Shown one piece after another: positions 1 through 9,110 of a stretch of DNA of 46,092 bases. A program made the position numbers and the translations under genes. The stretch comes from JBBQZU01 sp038207425 (GTDB lineage: Bacteria > Bacteroidota > Bacteroidia > Flavobacteriales_D > Cryomorphaceae). The notes beneath the pieces are model-generated. The model worked only from the letters and a program-made list of their open reading frames with translations. It did no database searches and was not told where the DNA came from. The DNA lies in the NCBI GenBank assembly GCA_038207425.1, contig JBBQZU010000025.1:1-46092 (forward strand). The letters run 5' to 3'. How positions within the stretch are numbered: the stretch's first letter is position 1; each line of letters begins with the position of its first letter.

Positions 1-70
1 TTTCGGTTCAAACAGTGCCAGTAATTTCGGTTCTATTGGTGCCACCTATTTCGGTTCAAACAGTGCCACT
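1..70 (+). repeat. IS21 left-end multiple terminal repeats (3 units of about 24 bp)
   Basis: Three consecutive units begin with tttcggtt and contain a gtgcca core, at 1-24, 25-48 and 49-70. Units 1 and 3 are almost identical and unit 2 diverges in the middle. IS21-family ends characteristically carry several repeats that are transposase binding sites, and that role fits here. Confidence 0.88.
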
Positions 71-119
71 TTAAAAGATCAAGTATTTAACCCCTATATC
101 GCAGGTTCAAAACTGTGAT

Positions 120-1671
120 ATGGCAAATAAACTTGATCCAATGGATTTAAAACAAATCATTGGTCTGCATCATGACGGACTGAGTAATCGAAAGATCGCC
201 AAACTGCTTGGTATTGTTCGCAATACAGTAAATGCATATATGCAGCTATTTGAAGCCTGCGACCGCTCTCTGGGTGAACTAAAAGAACTTAGACGACCAT
301 CAATTACGAGATTTTTTTCCCAGTCACTCCACAATTGACAACAAGCGTTTTGATGGTCTCATGCAGTACTTTGAAAAAGTAAATCAGGCCAGAGATTATC
401 CAGGATTTACCTTCTTATTCCATTTTCAGCAGTATCAGCATCAAGAGCCAAATGCGTACAGCTATACCCAGTTTATGGAACATTATCACCGCAAATACGG
501 TGAGATAAAAGGCTCTGTAAAGCTTGAACATGAAGCAGGAAAAGAAGTCTTTATTGACTATACTGGCAAAAAACTCTTCATAACTGACAAAGAAACCGGG
601 GAGCAGATACCTGTAGAAGTTTTTATCGCTTTATTACCTTGTAGTCAATATACTTATGTAGAAGCCTGCTCCAGCCAAAAGCGTGAAGATCTGATCCTGT
701 GTATGGGTCACAGCCTTCAATTTTTTGGTGGTGTGCCCAAAGCCATCGTGTCCGACAATCTCAAAAGTGCTGTAACCAGAGCCAGCAAATACGAACCGGA
801 TATCAACCGCTCGTTTAAGGACTTCGCCCGGCACTACAACTGTGTAATAAACCCCACCCGCAGCTATGCGCCACAAGACAAAGCATTGGTGGAAAATGCC
901 ATACACCTGGCCTACCAGCGCATCTATTACCCTGTGCGGGAGATGACATTCTTCTCCTTAGCGGAATTAAATCATGAGATCCGCAAACTTCTGGAACGAT
1001 ACAATAGCCTACTCTTTAAACGAAAAGATGCCAGTCGCAAAGAATTGTTCCAATCAATAGAACGCACCTATCTCAAACCCTTACCATCTACCCCCTATGA
1101 GTTGAAAGACTACCGACGGGCAAAGGTGCAGAAGATGGGCTACGTCTACTTCTCGCCCGACAAAAATTATTACAGTGTACCGTACCGGCACATCGGCAAA
1201 TCCACCCAGATACATTACACCCGGAGCATTGTGGAAGTGTACTACAATAACGAGCGCATTGCCATACACCCGCGCAGTTCTGCCCGGGGCAATTATATCA
1301 CCAATAAGGACCACCTCAGTAGTACCCACCAGGCTTATAACGGTTGGAGCCCGGAATAATTTACCTCATTAGCCTCGAAACAAGGTAAAAACGTAGAAGC
1401 GCTGGTGAAGGGAATCTTCACCAATGGCGACTACCCGGAGATCAATTATAAGCGCGCCATGGGCGTGATCCAGCTCCAAAAATCCTACGGCTCCCAACGA
1501 CTCGATAGAGCATGTAAGCGGGCAGTGGATGCAAACATCTTCAGCTACCAACGCCTGAAAAACATCCTTAAAAATGGTATTGACCTTATCGAACCCGACC
1601 CTGAGCTCCACAGCACCCAATCACATATACCCTCCCATGACAACACACACGACCCATCTAACTATAAATAA
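120..1671 (+). pseudogene. istA: istA transposase of IS21 family, disrupted by frameshift and nonsense codon
   Basis: DDE-type (rve) transposase of IS21 elements. The start at 120 gives an N-terminal helix-turn-helix (GLSNRKIAKLLG, about residues 21-32). The reading frame is lost near base 291: omitting one A there joins the helix-turn-helix frame to the main frame, giving ELDDHQLRDFFPS followed by the main body. The integrase core is readable in that frame: first Asp in VFIDYTGK, second Asp in AIVSDNLK, and the Glu in KALVENAI. A TAA at 1357-1359 interrupts the frame after NGWSPE. Translation of the same frame beyond it (FTSLASKQ, then SYQRLKNILKNGID) is the normal IstA C-terminus, ending at 1671. 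Two independent lesions argue for a decaying gene. Programmed frameshifting could explain only the first. istB starts 19 bases after the final stop. Confidence 0.9.
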
Positions 1672-1690
1672 ATCATCAAAAATCGACATC

Positions 1691-2428
1691 ATGAACAACA
1701 ATGAAACCCTTGAAAAATTAAAGCAAATGCGCTTAGGAGCCATGGCTCAACTACACAGCCAGCACATGGCCGGCAACACATTTACAGAATGCACACCCGA
1801 TGAATATTTGGCCTTGCTTACCGATCACGAATGGGAGTATAGAAACAACCGGAAAATCTATCGACTCATTCATCAGGCTGACTTCCGTCAGAAGGCCTCC
1901 ATAGAGGAAATAAGCTATGCACCATCCCGAAACCTGGACAAAAACATGTTTCAAAGACTTGCTACACTCGGCTTTATCGCCAAAAATGAAAACATCATTA
2001 TCACAGGACCATCAGGGGTGGGAAAAAGCTACCTTGGACAAGCCCTTGGTTACCAGGCCTGCTTCCATGAAATGAAGGTACAATACAGTACCACAGCCCG
2101 TTTATTTAACCGCCTGAAACTCTCGAAAGTAGACGGCACCTACATAAAGGAAATCCAAAAACTAAATAAAGCAAACCTGCTCATTCTGGACGATTTTGGT
2201 CTGCAGGCCTTCGATAATTTTGCCCGGGAAACGCTAATGGATATCATAGACGAGCGCTTTGGTAAGTCATCTACCATTATATCATCGCAACTCCCAGTGT
2301 CCAACTGGTACGAGATTATAGGAGAAAGCACCATAGCAGATGCTATTTTAGACAGACTGGTAAACTCATCGCACAGAATTGACCTCAAAGGAGAGTCACT
2401 GCGAAAAGGAATACTCAAGGATGAATAA
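1691..2428 (+). CDS. istB: IstB-like ATP-binding transposition helper
   Basis: A 245-residue AAA+ ATPase of the IstB/DnaC-like family, which assists IstA in target selection and strand transfer. Walker A is GPSGVGKS (residues 106-113), Walker B is LLILDDFG (163-170), and a sensor-like SSQLP follows. The N-terminus (LEKLKQMRLGAMAQ) is the usual IstB opening, which is why ATG 1691 was chosen over an upstream in-frame ATG at 1574 that would run back into the istA 3' end. Length is normal for the family and no lesion is visible, in contrast to the broken istA just upstream. The intact ATPase without an intact partner suggests that istA decayed recently. Confidence 0.95.
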   Translation: MNNNETLEKLKQMRLGAMAQLHSQHMAGNTFTECTPDEYLALLTDHEWEYRNNRKIYRLIHQADFRQKASIEEISYAPSRNLDKNMFQRLATLGFIAKNENIIITGPSGVGKSYLGQALGYQACFHEMKVQYSTTARLFNRLKLSKVDGTYIKEIQKLNKANLLILDDFGLQAFDNFARETLMDIIDERFGKSSTIISSQLPVSNWYEIIGESTIADAILDRLVNSSHRIDLKGESLRKGILKDE

Positions 2429-2454
2429 CAGAAAAAAATAGTACTATTGACAGG

Positions 2455-2509
2455 TCTTTTAAAGTGACACTGTTACTCCGAAATCGCTGGCACGGTCGGG
2501 CCGAAATAG
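2455..2509 (-). repeat. IS21 right-end terminal inverted repeats
   Basis: Two units, each ending in ccgaaat, at about 2462-2484 and 2485-2509. Read on the minus strand they match the left-end units (tttcgg, then gtgcca or gtgtca). The inner arm 2455-2474 pairs with 59-78 at 19 of 20 positions. Only two units are seen here against three at the left end. Confidence 0.82.
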
Positions 2510-2596
2510 CCATTTAGCCCGTGCTAATCTCTATAGTACTGTATTTGGCTCATATTGTCGCTGCCTTTATGGCTTAGGCAACCTATCTTTACATTC

Positions 2597-3682
2597 GTGA
2601 ATTTAATTCTTGGACAAGGTATAGCTGGTAGTATTCTGGCTATTAGATTGATACAGCGAGGTGAGCAGGTACTTATCGTCGATGACGGACATGCTACTTC
2701 CAGTTCTATGGTAGCAGCCGGATTGTGGAATCCTATTGTGTTCAGACGAATCAATAAAAGTTGGATGGCTGACCGTTTTTGTCATGAATTGGAAAAATTC
2801 TATCCCGAAGTTGAGGGTTTGTTGAATGCAAAATTTTATCATACAAATTCCGTCTGGCGAATGCATTCGAGTGCGCTTGAAGCTGATATATGGAAAGAGA
2901 AAATGTCAGATCAAGAATACTCTGCCTATCTTCATGACAAACGGGAATATAATCGGGATTTTCCGCTCGTTAACAACACTCCTTTTGGCAGCGGGTTGGT
3001 CAAGCACGCAGGTCATGTTGACTTGCCAGAGTTTTTATCTGCTGCAAGGCGATTTTTTGTGCGCAAGGCAATTTATTACAACACCGCAATTCACCTTCAG
3101 AAAATAGTGGGAGTATTTAATGAATTTGAATTTAAAGGGATCAAACCAACTCGAATTATAGATTGTAGAGGCGCTAAATCAGCCGATGATTCAGTTTTTT
3201 CATGGCTTCCGTTTGGCCTTACCAAAGGTGAATTATTGACTATTCGATGCAATAATTTGCCGCTTGATGAAATTTTTAATGCGGGATTTTTTCTGTGCCC
3301 TCTTGGAGATGATTTATTCAGACTTGGCGCTACCTTCAATTGGAGTGATAAAGATGATTTACCCACCGATGCAGGCCGTTCTGAACTTATCCAAAAGCTA
3401 AATAAATGGATCAAAGTGGATTTCGAAGTTGTAAATCACAAGGCGGGAATTAGACCAACTGTCCAAGATAGACGTCCTTTAATTGGAAAACACCCTGAAA
3501 TTCCTAACATGTATATATTCAACGGGTTGGGAACAAAGGGAGTTATGCTTGCCCCATGGTTATCGAATCATTTTTGCGATCATCTGCTTTATGGGAATGA
3601 ATTACTGCCGGAAATTAACATCGACAGATTTGCTCATCTTATCAGGCAAAAAAACCCTTTAATTAACTTTCCACATTCTTAA
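2597..3682 (+). CDS. FAD-dependent oxidoreductase, DAO family
   Basis: A 361-residue flavoprotein of the D-amino-acid-oxidase-like (DAO) fold, predicted cytosolic. The protein opens directly with the dinucleotide-binding beta-alpha-beta unit: NLILGQGIAGS (glycines 6, 8 and 11) and an acidic pair (VDD) at the end of the second strand. The C-terminal FAD-contacting segment GIRPTVQDRRPLIGKHP is near residues 283-300, followed by NGLGTKGVMLAPW, typical of the family. GTG 2597 was preferred to a TTG at 2555 because it places the FAD motif at the N-terminus as in relatives; a TATCTTTA element (about 2583-2590) lies just upstream. The substrate cannot be told; glycine- or amino-acid-oxidase-type chemistry is likely. 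The gene stands alone between the IS element and cassette A. Confidence 0.85.
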   Translation: MNLILGQGIAGSILAIRLIQRGEQVLIVDDGHATSSSMVAAGLWNPIVFRRINKSWMADRFCHELEKFYPEVEGLLNAKFYHTNSVWRMHSSALEADIWKEKMSDQEYSAYLHDKREYNRDFPLVNNTPFGSGLVKHAGHVDLPEFLSAARRFFVRKAIYYNTAIHLQKIVGVFNEFEFKGIKPTRIIDCRGAKSADDSVFSWLPFGLTKGELLTIRCNNLPLDEIFNAGFFLCPLGDDLFRLGATFNWSDKDDLPTDAGRSELIQKLNKWIKVDFEVVNHKAGIRPTVQDRRPLIGKHPEIPNMYIFNGLGTKGVMLAPWLSNHFCDHLLYGNELLPEINIDRFAHLIRQKNPLINFPHS

Positions 3683-3803
3683 TCCGGAAATTTTCGCATT
3701 CAGAGCGCAACTCACGTTGTCTTGTTAGCATTTCTTGTATTGGTGCAGCGCTTCGGTGAGCGTTATACCTAACTTTATTAACTGACTTTAACGCTCAAAA
3801 TCA

Positions 3804-5249
3804 TTGAAAGTAACAGTAAGATTATGTTTTGCCCTATTACTAAGCACACTTTCATTTTGTGCTAGCGCCCAGGCTCCACAAACAATAAATTATCAGGCTA
3901 TAGCCAGAAGCTCGGGTACCGGCCAGGTGCTTGGAAACCAGACAGTTTTTGTAGCTTTTAAAATTCGGGGAGGTGGTTCTTCCGGAAATATTGTTTTCCA
4001 GGAAACGCATTCCAGCACACAAACAAATGAATTCGGCCTTTTTAATTTGCAGATAGGAGCCGGCTCACCGGTATTTGGAAGCATGACTGCAATTAATTGG
4101 TCTACAGGTAATTATTGGCTTGAAATAGATATTGATGCCGGTAGCGGGCTTGAAACAATAGGAGCTATGCGATTGATAAGTGTGCCATATGCGTTGCATG
4201 CAAATACCGTAACTAACGCTGATGACGCGGATGCTGATCCGACAAATGAGCTCATTGAGGAATTTACTTTTACTGATGACAGTCAAATTTTATCCATAAC
4301 CGACCCAGGAGGTACAAAAAGTGTTTCGCTGGCCGGTATAGCAAACTACTCTGATACTATTCCAACCAATGAATTGGTTACTGATTTTGTTTTTAATGAG
4401 AGCAATTCACAACTCACACTTTCTCAGGCAGACGGAGATCTGGGGGTGAATTTAAGCGCCCTAATAAATGACGCGGATGCCGATTCTACAAATGAAAAGA
4501 TTTCAGGGATATTTTATAATTCAGCCAGTAACAGCATTACAATCACTGAAGGTGGGGAAAATTACTCTACCGGACTTGGCCCATTTGATAACGATACTGA
4601 TCCCACCAATGAGCTTATAGACCTAAACGGACTGAGTCTTTCGGAAGAAGGAATTCTCACGATTGAAGAAGCCGGAGTCCTTCATGAGGTCGATCTCTCA
4701 CCGCTTAACATAACCTATTGGAACAAGAGCATCGTTACTGGAGCAGTTTTCAATATAACCGAACGTATTGGAATTGGAGCAACCAATCCCTCAGCACGCC
4801 TTGAAGTACGGGCCCCCATAACTCCTTCTGAACCAGCTCTGCGCGTATATACATCCGCAGGAGCCCCTGCACTTGAAGTCAATAACAACGTGGTTTCAAC
4901 CAGCCCTTCATCTGCTATGCATATCAATGGAAAGCTTATTCTTGGAACAAAAATTCTTACCAGCGCTACAGGGTTTTACAACGTATTGCCCGAAGACGTA
5001 GTCATTGTTGTAAAAAGGCTAGCCTCTGGAGCAAGCTCCATTTCTATAAATTTACCTGACGCTGAAACGAATATAGGCCGAATTCTAATGATAAAATCTG
5101 TTGGGCCGGCTACTACATTTCAATCAGTAACAGTATCGGGTCAGGGAAACTTTATTGACTTTGTTGATCCGTCGATATCACTTAGCGCCGCTTTTAACGG
5201 GTCTATTACTCTTGTAAGTATTGGTGCAGATGGTTGGATAAAGCTATGA
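3804..5249 (+). CDS. Secreted repeat protein of cassette A (DADADPTNEL-type repeats)
   Basis: A 481-residue exported protein of a family widespread in Bacteroidota but without known function. Residues 1 to about 23 form a signal peptide ending ASA/QAPQ. An N-terminal beta-sandwich-like domain follows (INYQAIARSSGTG, SGNIVFQETHSS, FGLFNLQIG, SVPYALHA, about 27-133). Four degenerate copies of a DADADPTNEL-like motif come next, near residues 139, 183, 221 and 263, spaced 38-44 residues. The C-terminal domain (YNVLPEDVVIVV, INLPDAETNIGRILMIK, SIGADGWIKL) resembles segments seen at the ends of tail-fibre-like proteins (inference). TTG 3804 was chosen because it begins the signal peptide and no ATG fits. 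No T9SS sorting domain is visible. The Asp-rich loops may bind calcium (inference). It overlaps the next gene by 4 bases and is paralogous to the gene at 13341. Confidence 0.8.
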   Translation: MKVTVRLCFALLLSTLSFCASAQAPQTINYQAIARSSGTGQVLGNQTVFVAFKIRGGGSSGNIVFQETHSSTQTNEFGLFNLQIGAGSPVFGSMTAINWSTGNYWLEIDIDAGSGLETIGAMRLISVPYALHANTVTNADDADADPTNELIEEFTFTDDSQILSITDPGGTKSVSLAGIANYSDTIPTNELVTDFVFNESNSQLTLSQADGDLGVNLSALINDADADSTNEKISGIFYNSASNSITITEGGENYSTGLGPFDNDTDPTNELIDLNGLSLSEEGILTIEEAGVLHEVDLSPLNITYWNKSIVTGAVFNITERIGIGATNPSARLEVRAPITPSEPALRVYTSAGAPALEVNNNVVSTSPSSAMHINGKLILGTKILTSATGFYNVLPEDVVIVVKRLASGASSISINLPDAETNIGRILMIKSVGPATTFQSVTVSGQGNFIDFVDPSISLSAAFNGSITLVSIGADGWIKL

Positions 5250-5989
5250 TAATAAGACAGATATATTACGTTTCGGCATTTCTATCTGCTTTTATGTCAA
5301 ATGACATAATGGCACAGATTGATTTATCACAGCAGGTAATTGGCTCTGCCGGAATGTACTATCAATACACAGGAGTTTATGACATCTCTCTCACAGTAGG
5401 GGAGGCAGTTATTAATACCGTTTCATCATCAATGTATATTTCAACCCAAGGGCTGCATCAACCAAACACAACAGCATTGCTTTCATTTGAATTAATGATC
5501 AACGATGCTTCATGCTCCACTGCCAGTGATGGCTCTGCATCCTTAGTCAATATTAATGGATGCACCCCTCCGTATTTTATTTTCTGGAGTACAGGTGATC
5601 AAGGAGTATCTGTACACAGGCTTTTACCGGGTTCTTACACAGTATTGGTGCAGTCATCACAGTGCTCTCAGCAATTAGAATTTGAAGTAGGGTCGGGTTC
5701 TGAAGAATTCTGTGTATTGCGATTTTTCAATGCATTCTCGCCCAACGGCGACGGAAAGAATGATACCTGGGAAATAGAGAATATAGTTCGACCTGAATTT
5801 TCGGATAATTCAGTTGAGATTTTCAACCGATGGGGGCAAAAGGTGTGGACTGGATCAGGATACAACAATGGTGATGTGGTTTGGAACGGAAAGTCTTCAT
5901 CAGAAAATGCGCTGCCCGACGGGACATATTTTTATCTTGTGAATGTGAGTGGTACAGTATTTAAAGGCTTTATAGATCTCACCAAGTAG
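5246..5989 (+). CDS. Small SprB-repeat protein with T9SS type B (CHU_C) sorting domain, cassette A
   Basis: A 247-residue secreted protein. A signal peptide ends near IMAQ. A domain of the type QQVIGSAGMYYQ...VGEAVINTV...STQGLHQP follows (about 25-75). Next comes one SprB-like repeat (CSTASDGSASLVNINGCTPP, then FWSTGDQ and LLPGSYTVLV, about 90-140). The last 85 residues are a gliding-motility-associated C-terminal (CHU_C, T9SS type B) domain: FFNAFSPNGDGKNDTW, VEIFNRWGQKVW, LPDGTYFYLV. ATG 5246 is used because it overlaps the upstream stop as ATGA and begins the signal peptide; TTG 5234 is an alternative. Type B substrates commonly need a partner PorP/SprF protein encoded alongside, and one follows immediately. 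It is probably a minimal surface adhesin analogous to SprB (inference). Confidence 0.87.
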   Translation: MIIRQIYYVSAFLSAFMSNDIMAQIDLSQQVIGSAGMYYQYTGVYDISLTVGEAVINTVSSSMYISTQGLHQPNTTALLSFELMINDASCSTASDGSASLVNINGCTPPYFIFWSTGDQGVSVHRLLPGSYTVLVQSSQCSQQLEFEVGSGSEEFCVLRFFNAFSPNGDGKNDTWEIENIVRPEFSDNSVEIFNRWGQKVWTGSGYNNGDVVWNGKSSSENALPDGTYFYLVNVSGTVFKGFIDLTK

Positions 5990-6907
5990 ATGACGTACTT
6001 AAAGCAATATGCCATATTGATTCTGATCTTATTGTCGTGTAATGCAAGAGCTCAGCAGTCACCCCTGTATAGTCAGTACATCTTCAATTTATATGTAATA
6101 AACCCTGCATATGCGGGCTTTCGTGATGCACTGTCCGCAAATGTAGGTTATCGTTCACAATGGGTCGGAATTGAAGGAGCACCTAAAACGCAACATTTCA
6201 CCTTGACAAGCCCCCTTAAAGCTCCAAATATGGCATTGGGACTGATGATACAAAATGACGAAATAGGTGCTCGAAGAGCGCCATCGGCTTCAGTAGCATA
6301 TGTATATGCAATTAAATTGGCAGCCGAAGCGAATATCAGATTCGGAATTCAGGGTGGAGTTATGAATTATCAGATAAACTGGACTCAACTGGATTATAAC
6401 GAAAGCAATGATCCTGTTTCACTTTCAATAGATGGTAACAAATGGATAGCAACCTTTGATTTTGGTGTGATGTACACCGCACCAAGGTCATACATCGGAC
6501 TTAGTATACTCGGACTGAACAAGTCGCCTGTAAACTTCACTCAGAATAGCGATGCGCGTCTAAGCACCACTTATAATGCTGTAGCTGGAAAAATATTTGC
6601 TTTATCAGAATTTCTCTCTGTGAAACCGGGTTTCCTAATCAGGTATACGCCGCAAACACCTGTACAATTCGATATGAATTTGAGTCTTCTTATGGCAAAT
6701 AGGGTGTGGATTACAGGTACTTATCGCAAGGGATTTGGAGTAATTACCTCAGCACACTGCTTTGTTACAGAAAGATTTCACCTAGGCTATTCGTATGATT
6801 GGGCCATGAATAATCTCGCTGATTATCAAAATGGAACCCACGAAATATTTATAGGTTTCGATTTCAATATTTACAAATCGCCGGCAAATCCATCCATCTA
6901 TTATTGA
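5990..6907 (+). CDS. PorP/SprF family type IX secretion outer-membrane protein, cassette A
   Basis: A 305-residue protein of the PorP/SprF family, outer-membrane beta-barrel-like proteins that support secretion or surface attachment of T9SS type B substrates. It has an N-terminal signal sequence (about 1-21), then the family signature SPLYSQYIFNLYVINPAYAG, followed by alternating amphipathic strands (YRSQWVGIEGAP, MALGLMIQNDEIG, FGIQGGVMNYQINW) and a final aromatic strand (EIFIGFDFNIY). The start abuts the upstream TAG directly, so the adhesin gene and this one are co-translated. A Cys at residue 17 gives a weak lipobox-like LLSC, but a signal peptidase I site at ARA/Q is more likely for a barrel. 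The paralogue at 15430 has the same layout. Confidence 0.9.
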   Translation: MTYLKQYAILILILLSCNARAQQSPLYSQYIFNLYVINPAYAGFRDALSANVGYRSQWVGIEGAPKTQHFTLTSPLKAPNMALGLMIQNDEIGARRAPSASVAYVYAIKLAAEANIRFGIQGGVMNYQINWTQLDYNESNDPVSLSIDGNKWIATFDFGVMYTAPRSYIGLSILGLNKSPVNFTQNSDARLSTTYNAVAGKIFALSEFLSVKPGFLIRYTPQTPVQFDMNLSLLMANRVWITGTYRKGFGVITSAHCFVTERFHLGYSYDWAMNNLADYQNGTHEIFIGFDFNIYKSPANPSIYY

Positions 6908-9096
6908 TGAATTTAAGATACGTCATTCTGGTCTTTGTAATTACACTAATCGCAAGCCCTCAATTAGTAGCAGCGCAGGTAGCTGATGAATATTGCTCGA
7001 AGTTTATAGACCTTGTCTATTCCGAAAGATACAATGATGCAAGATCTTTGTTGTTTAAGAATGACTCAGCGATTTGCGATAATTCTGAATACAAGCGGGC
7101 AATGGCAATGCTTCTGAGTGCAGAACTTAATTTTAGTGAAGCTATAGAAGTACTTCAAGGGCTATTGGCTATCCACCCAGATGATGTTGAATCTCAAAGA
7201 CTGCTTCAGAAGTGTTATAGAATGCTTCCGCTTAGCCGAAGCTACAAGCCGGTAAGCATTATTCCATGCCGGAAATTGAATACACAGAGCCATGAAATTA
7301 TTGCATGGGCATCCAACCAGGATGTTGTGGTACTAACCGACACGGTTGCGCAAATTCAATACCTCCCAATAAAATCAAAAGTTCGCGAACAAATGCGATT
7401 TGCGCCTAACCAGAACGGTTCCCAGGCTAAAATCTTAAAAACTGTTTCACGAAAGTTATTCAAGATCGGGGTTGATGAACCAGGCCCAGCTTGTTTCCTG
7501 CCTGATTCTACCCTAATAATTACAGTAAAAAAGCGCATTCCGTACTCAAAGCCAGGCGATTGGGGAAGCTATGAACTTTTAAGTTTTGAGTTAGAACCTG
7601 AGAGAATCACTTCATTGTTTCACCAAGAGAATGGCGCCAGTGATGCGTTTCCCGCTTACAGGTCAACCGATTCAATATTGGTATTTTCAAGCAATCGCGT
7701 TGATGGTTCAGGTGAAATGGACCTGTGGTTTTCACAGAAAAATGGCAAGAAATGGAATGAACCTGTGAATGCCGGCCCTAAAGTTAATAGCATCAGGAAT
7801 GAAGTATTTTGTACATTTTTTGGCGACAGTTTGATTTTCGCTTCGAATAGAAATGATATCGGATTTGGCGGGTATGACTTGTACGTCTATAGTTTTTCCG
7901 GAGACTCGATTTGGAATCTCGGCTTACCGATAAACAGTTCCTATGATGACCACAGCCTACTGCAAGTAGCTCCTGGCGAAGCATATATGGTTTCCAGCAG
8001 GCCTGCGGGTAAAGGGCTTAGCGACATTTACAAAGTGAAATGGAGCCCAAAGGAACAGTATTTCAATTACATAGAAGGCGAAATTGTAAATAGTCGCAAC
8101 CTTACGGGCGAAGAAGTCGTACTTCTGAACAGCGAAGGTTCTATCATTCAAAGGAGTGTAGTTGACAAGAAAGGCAAGTTTATTCTGAAACATGTTAAAG
8201 GCATCGAAACATACAGAATAGATCTTAGTAGCTCTAAGTTCAACAAAGAAGCCGAGTTAAAACTATATGATTCTGAAGAGAACCTTATAAAACATGTCAA
8301 ATCAGCTGGAGAGAAGGGATTCTTCTTTGAGCTGCTTACCCCGAAAGACTATTATATGGAACCCCTTAACCTTGTTGACGAGAGTATACTCGCTGTTGAC
8401 GTAATTGGTAAATTATTTATGAATAACATTTCTACGCCCAAAGGATTTAAAATAATCCTTACAGACAGCGACGGAGATGTTTTAGCAAATTCACAGGCAA
8501 CCGCAGGTGGAGAATTCTTATTTGAACATGTACGGCCCGATACAGAGTATCGAATAAGAAGCGAAGTGAAAAACGCTTTGAGTTCAATCTATATCCTTGA
8601 TGGTCAAGGAAACATTTTACAAACTATTGAACCAGGTGCCGATGGTGATTTCGTATTTGTACGCTTGAGCGAAAACGATCAGGTAGTTACAATTACGAAT
8701 GAAATTCAACAGGTTGTCAAAATATCCGATAGCGAACTATTCAATCTTGGATCTATTCAATATGAATACAATCGTGCGATGCTGAGCTCGGCAGGTATAG
8801 GCATTTTGGAAAAAATTGTCGAGATTTTGCTTATAAATCTCGATGTATCAGTAGAATTGTCAGGCCACACGGATGCAAAGGGCTCACTTGAATACAATCA
8901 GAATCTTTCTGAACGACGCATAGTCAGTGCCATTGAATATCTGCTTTCCATGGGTGTGGAAAGGAGTCGAATAAGTGGAAAGGCTTATGGCGAATCGCGG
9001 TTGCTGAACCATTGTAAAGATGATGACGACTGCTTAGATAATGAACACGCGGTAAATCGCAGAACAGAGCTCAGAATATTTTACCCTGAGCGCTAG
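6907..9096 (+). CDS. PorE-like OmpA-family protein with TPR, PD40 propeller and regulatory-like domains, cassette A
   Basis: A 729-residue periplasmic or outer-membrane-associated protein. Order: signal peptide (1 to about 24, ending VAAQ); helical TPR-like segment (about 30-105); PD40/WD40-like propeller strands (about 248-375, e.g. LVFSSNRVDGSGEMDLWF and LIFASNRNDIGFGGYDLYVY); beta-rich carboxypeptidase-regulatory-like repeats (about 385-600); and an OmpA_C peptidoglycan-binding domain (about 614-729, SGHTDAKGSLEYNQNLSERR, ending NRRTEL). This order matches the architecture known for PorE of the T9SS, which links outer-membrane components to peptidoglycan. Unlike P. gingivalis PorE, no lipobox cysteine is seen. 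ATG 6907 overlaps the upstream TGA as TGATG; a TTG at 6904 is possible. Paralogous to 16335. Confidence 0.85.
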   Translation: MNLRYVILVFVITLIASPQLVAAQVADEYCSKFIDLVYSERYNDARSLLFKNDSAICDNSEYKRAMAMLLSAELNFSEAIEVLQGLLAIHPDDVESQRLLQKCYRMLPLSRSYKPVSIIPCRKLNTQSHEIIAWASNQDVVVLTDTVAQIQYLPIKSKVREQMRFAPNQNGSQAKILKTVSRKLFKIGVDEPGPACFLPDSTLIITVKKRIPYSKPGDWGSYELLSFELEPERITSLFHQENGASDAFPAYRSTDSILVFSSNRVDGSGEMDLWFSQKNGKKWNEPVNAGPKVNSIRNEVFCTFFGDSLIFASNRNDIGFGGYDLYVYSFSGDSIWNLGLPINSSYDDHSLLQVAPGEAYMVSSRPAGKGLSDIYKVKWSPKEQYFNYIEGEIVNSRNLTGEEVVLLNSEGSIIQRSVVDKKGKFILKHVKGIETYRIDLSSSKFNKEAELKLYDSEENLIKHVKSAGEKGFFFELLTPKDYYMEPLNLVDESILAVDVIGKLFMNNISTPKGFKIILTDSDGDVLANSQATAGGEFLFEHVRPDTEYRIRSEVKNALSSIYILDGQGNILQTIEPGADGDFVFVRLSENDQVVTITNEIQQVVKISDSELFNLGSIQYEYNRAMLSSAGIGILEKIVEILLINLDVSVELSGHTDAKGSLEYNQNLSERRIVSAIEYLLSMGVERSRISGKAYGESRLLNHCKDDDDCLDNEHAVNRRTELRIFYPER

Positions 9097-9110
9097 CAAC
9101 CCCCTAAAAT

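Larger units (their letters stand above)
1..2515 (+). mobile_element. IS21-family insertion element (istA broken, istB intact)
   Basis: The element consists of an istA-type DDE transposase and an istB ATPase helper on the same strand, flanked by multi-copy terminal repeats. The left flank has three tttcggtt... units at 1-70. The right flank has inverted counterparts at 2455-2509. The inner 20-bp arms at 59-78 and 2455-2474 match at 19 of 20 positions in inverted orientation, which fixes the element as one unit. The outermost left end may lie before base 1, so no target-site duplication can be read. Because istA is disrupted twice, the copy is probably immobile unless a transposase is supplied in trans (inference). 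The right end lies about 85 bases before the start chosen for the next gene. Confidence 0.93.

Noticed and set aside
1..70. Regularly spaced 24-bp repeats that could pass for a short CRISPR array
   Set aside because: They recur inverted at the other end of the istA/istB pair, and spacing and sequence fit IS21 terminal repeats. No cas genes are near.
1357..1359. TAA in istA as a recoded or read-through codon
   Set aside because: Other genes in the window (istB, sdhA, purF neighbours) end at TAA or other standard stops and no suppressor signal is seen. Decay of the gene is simpler.
2447..2452. TTGACA near the IS right end as an outward promoter
   Set aside because: It lies inside the end structure with no suitable -10 or TAnnTTTG partner at the right distance, so there is no support for an outward promoter.
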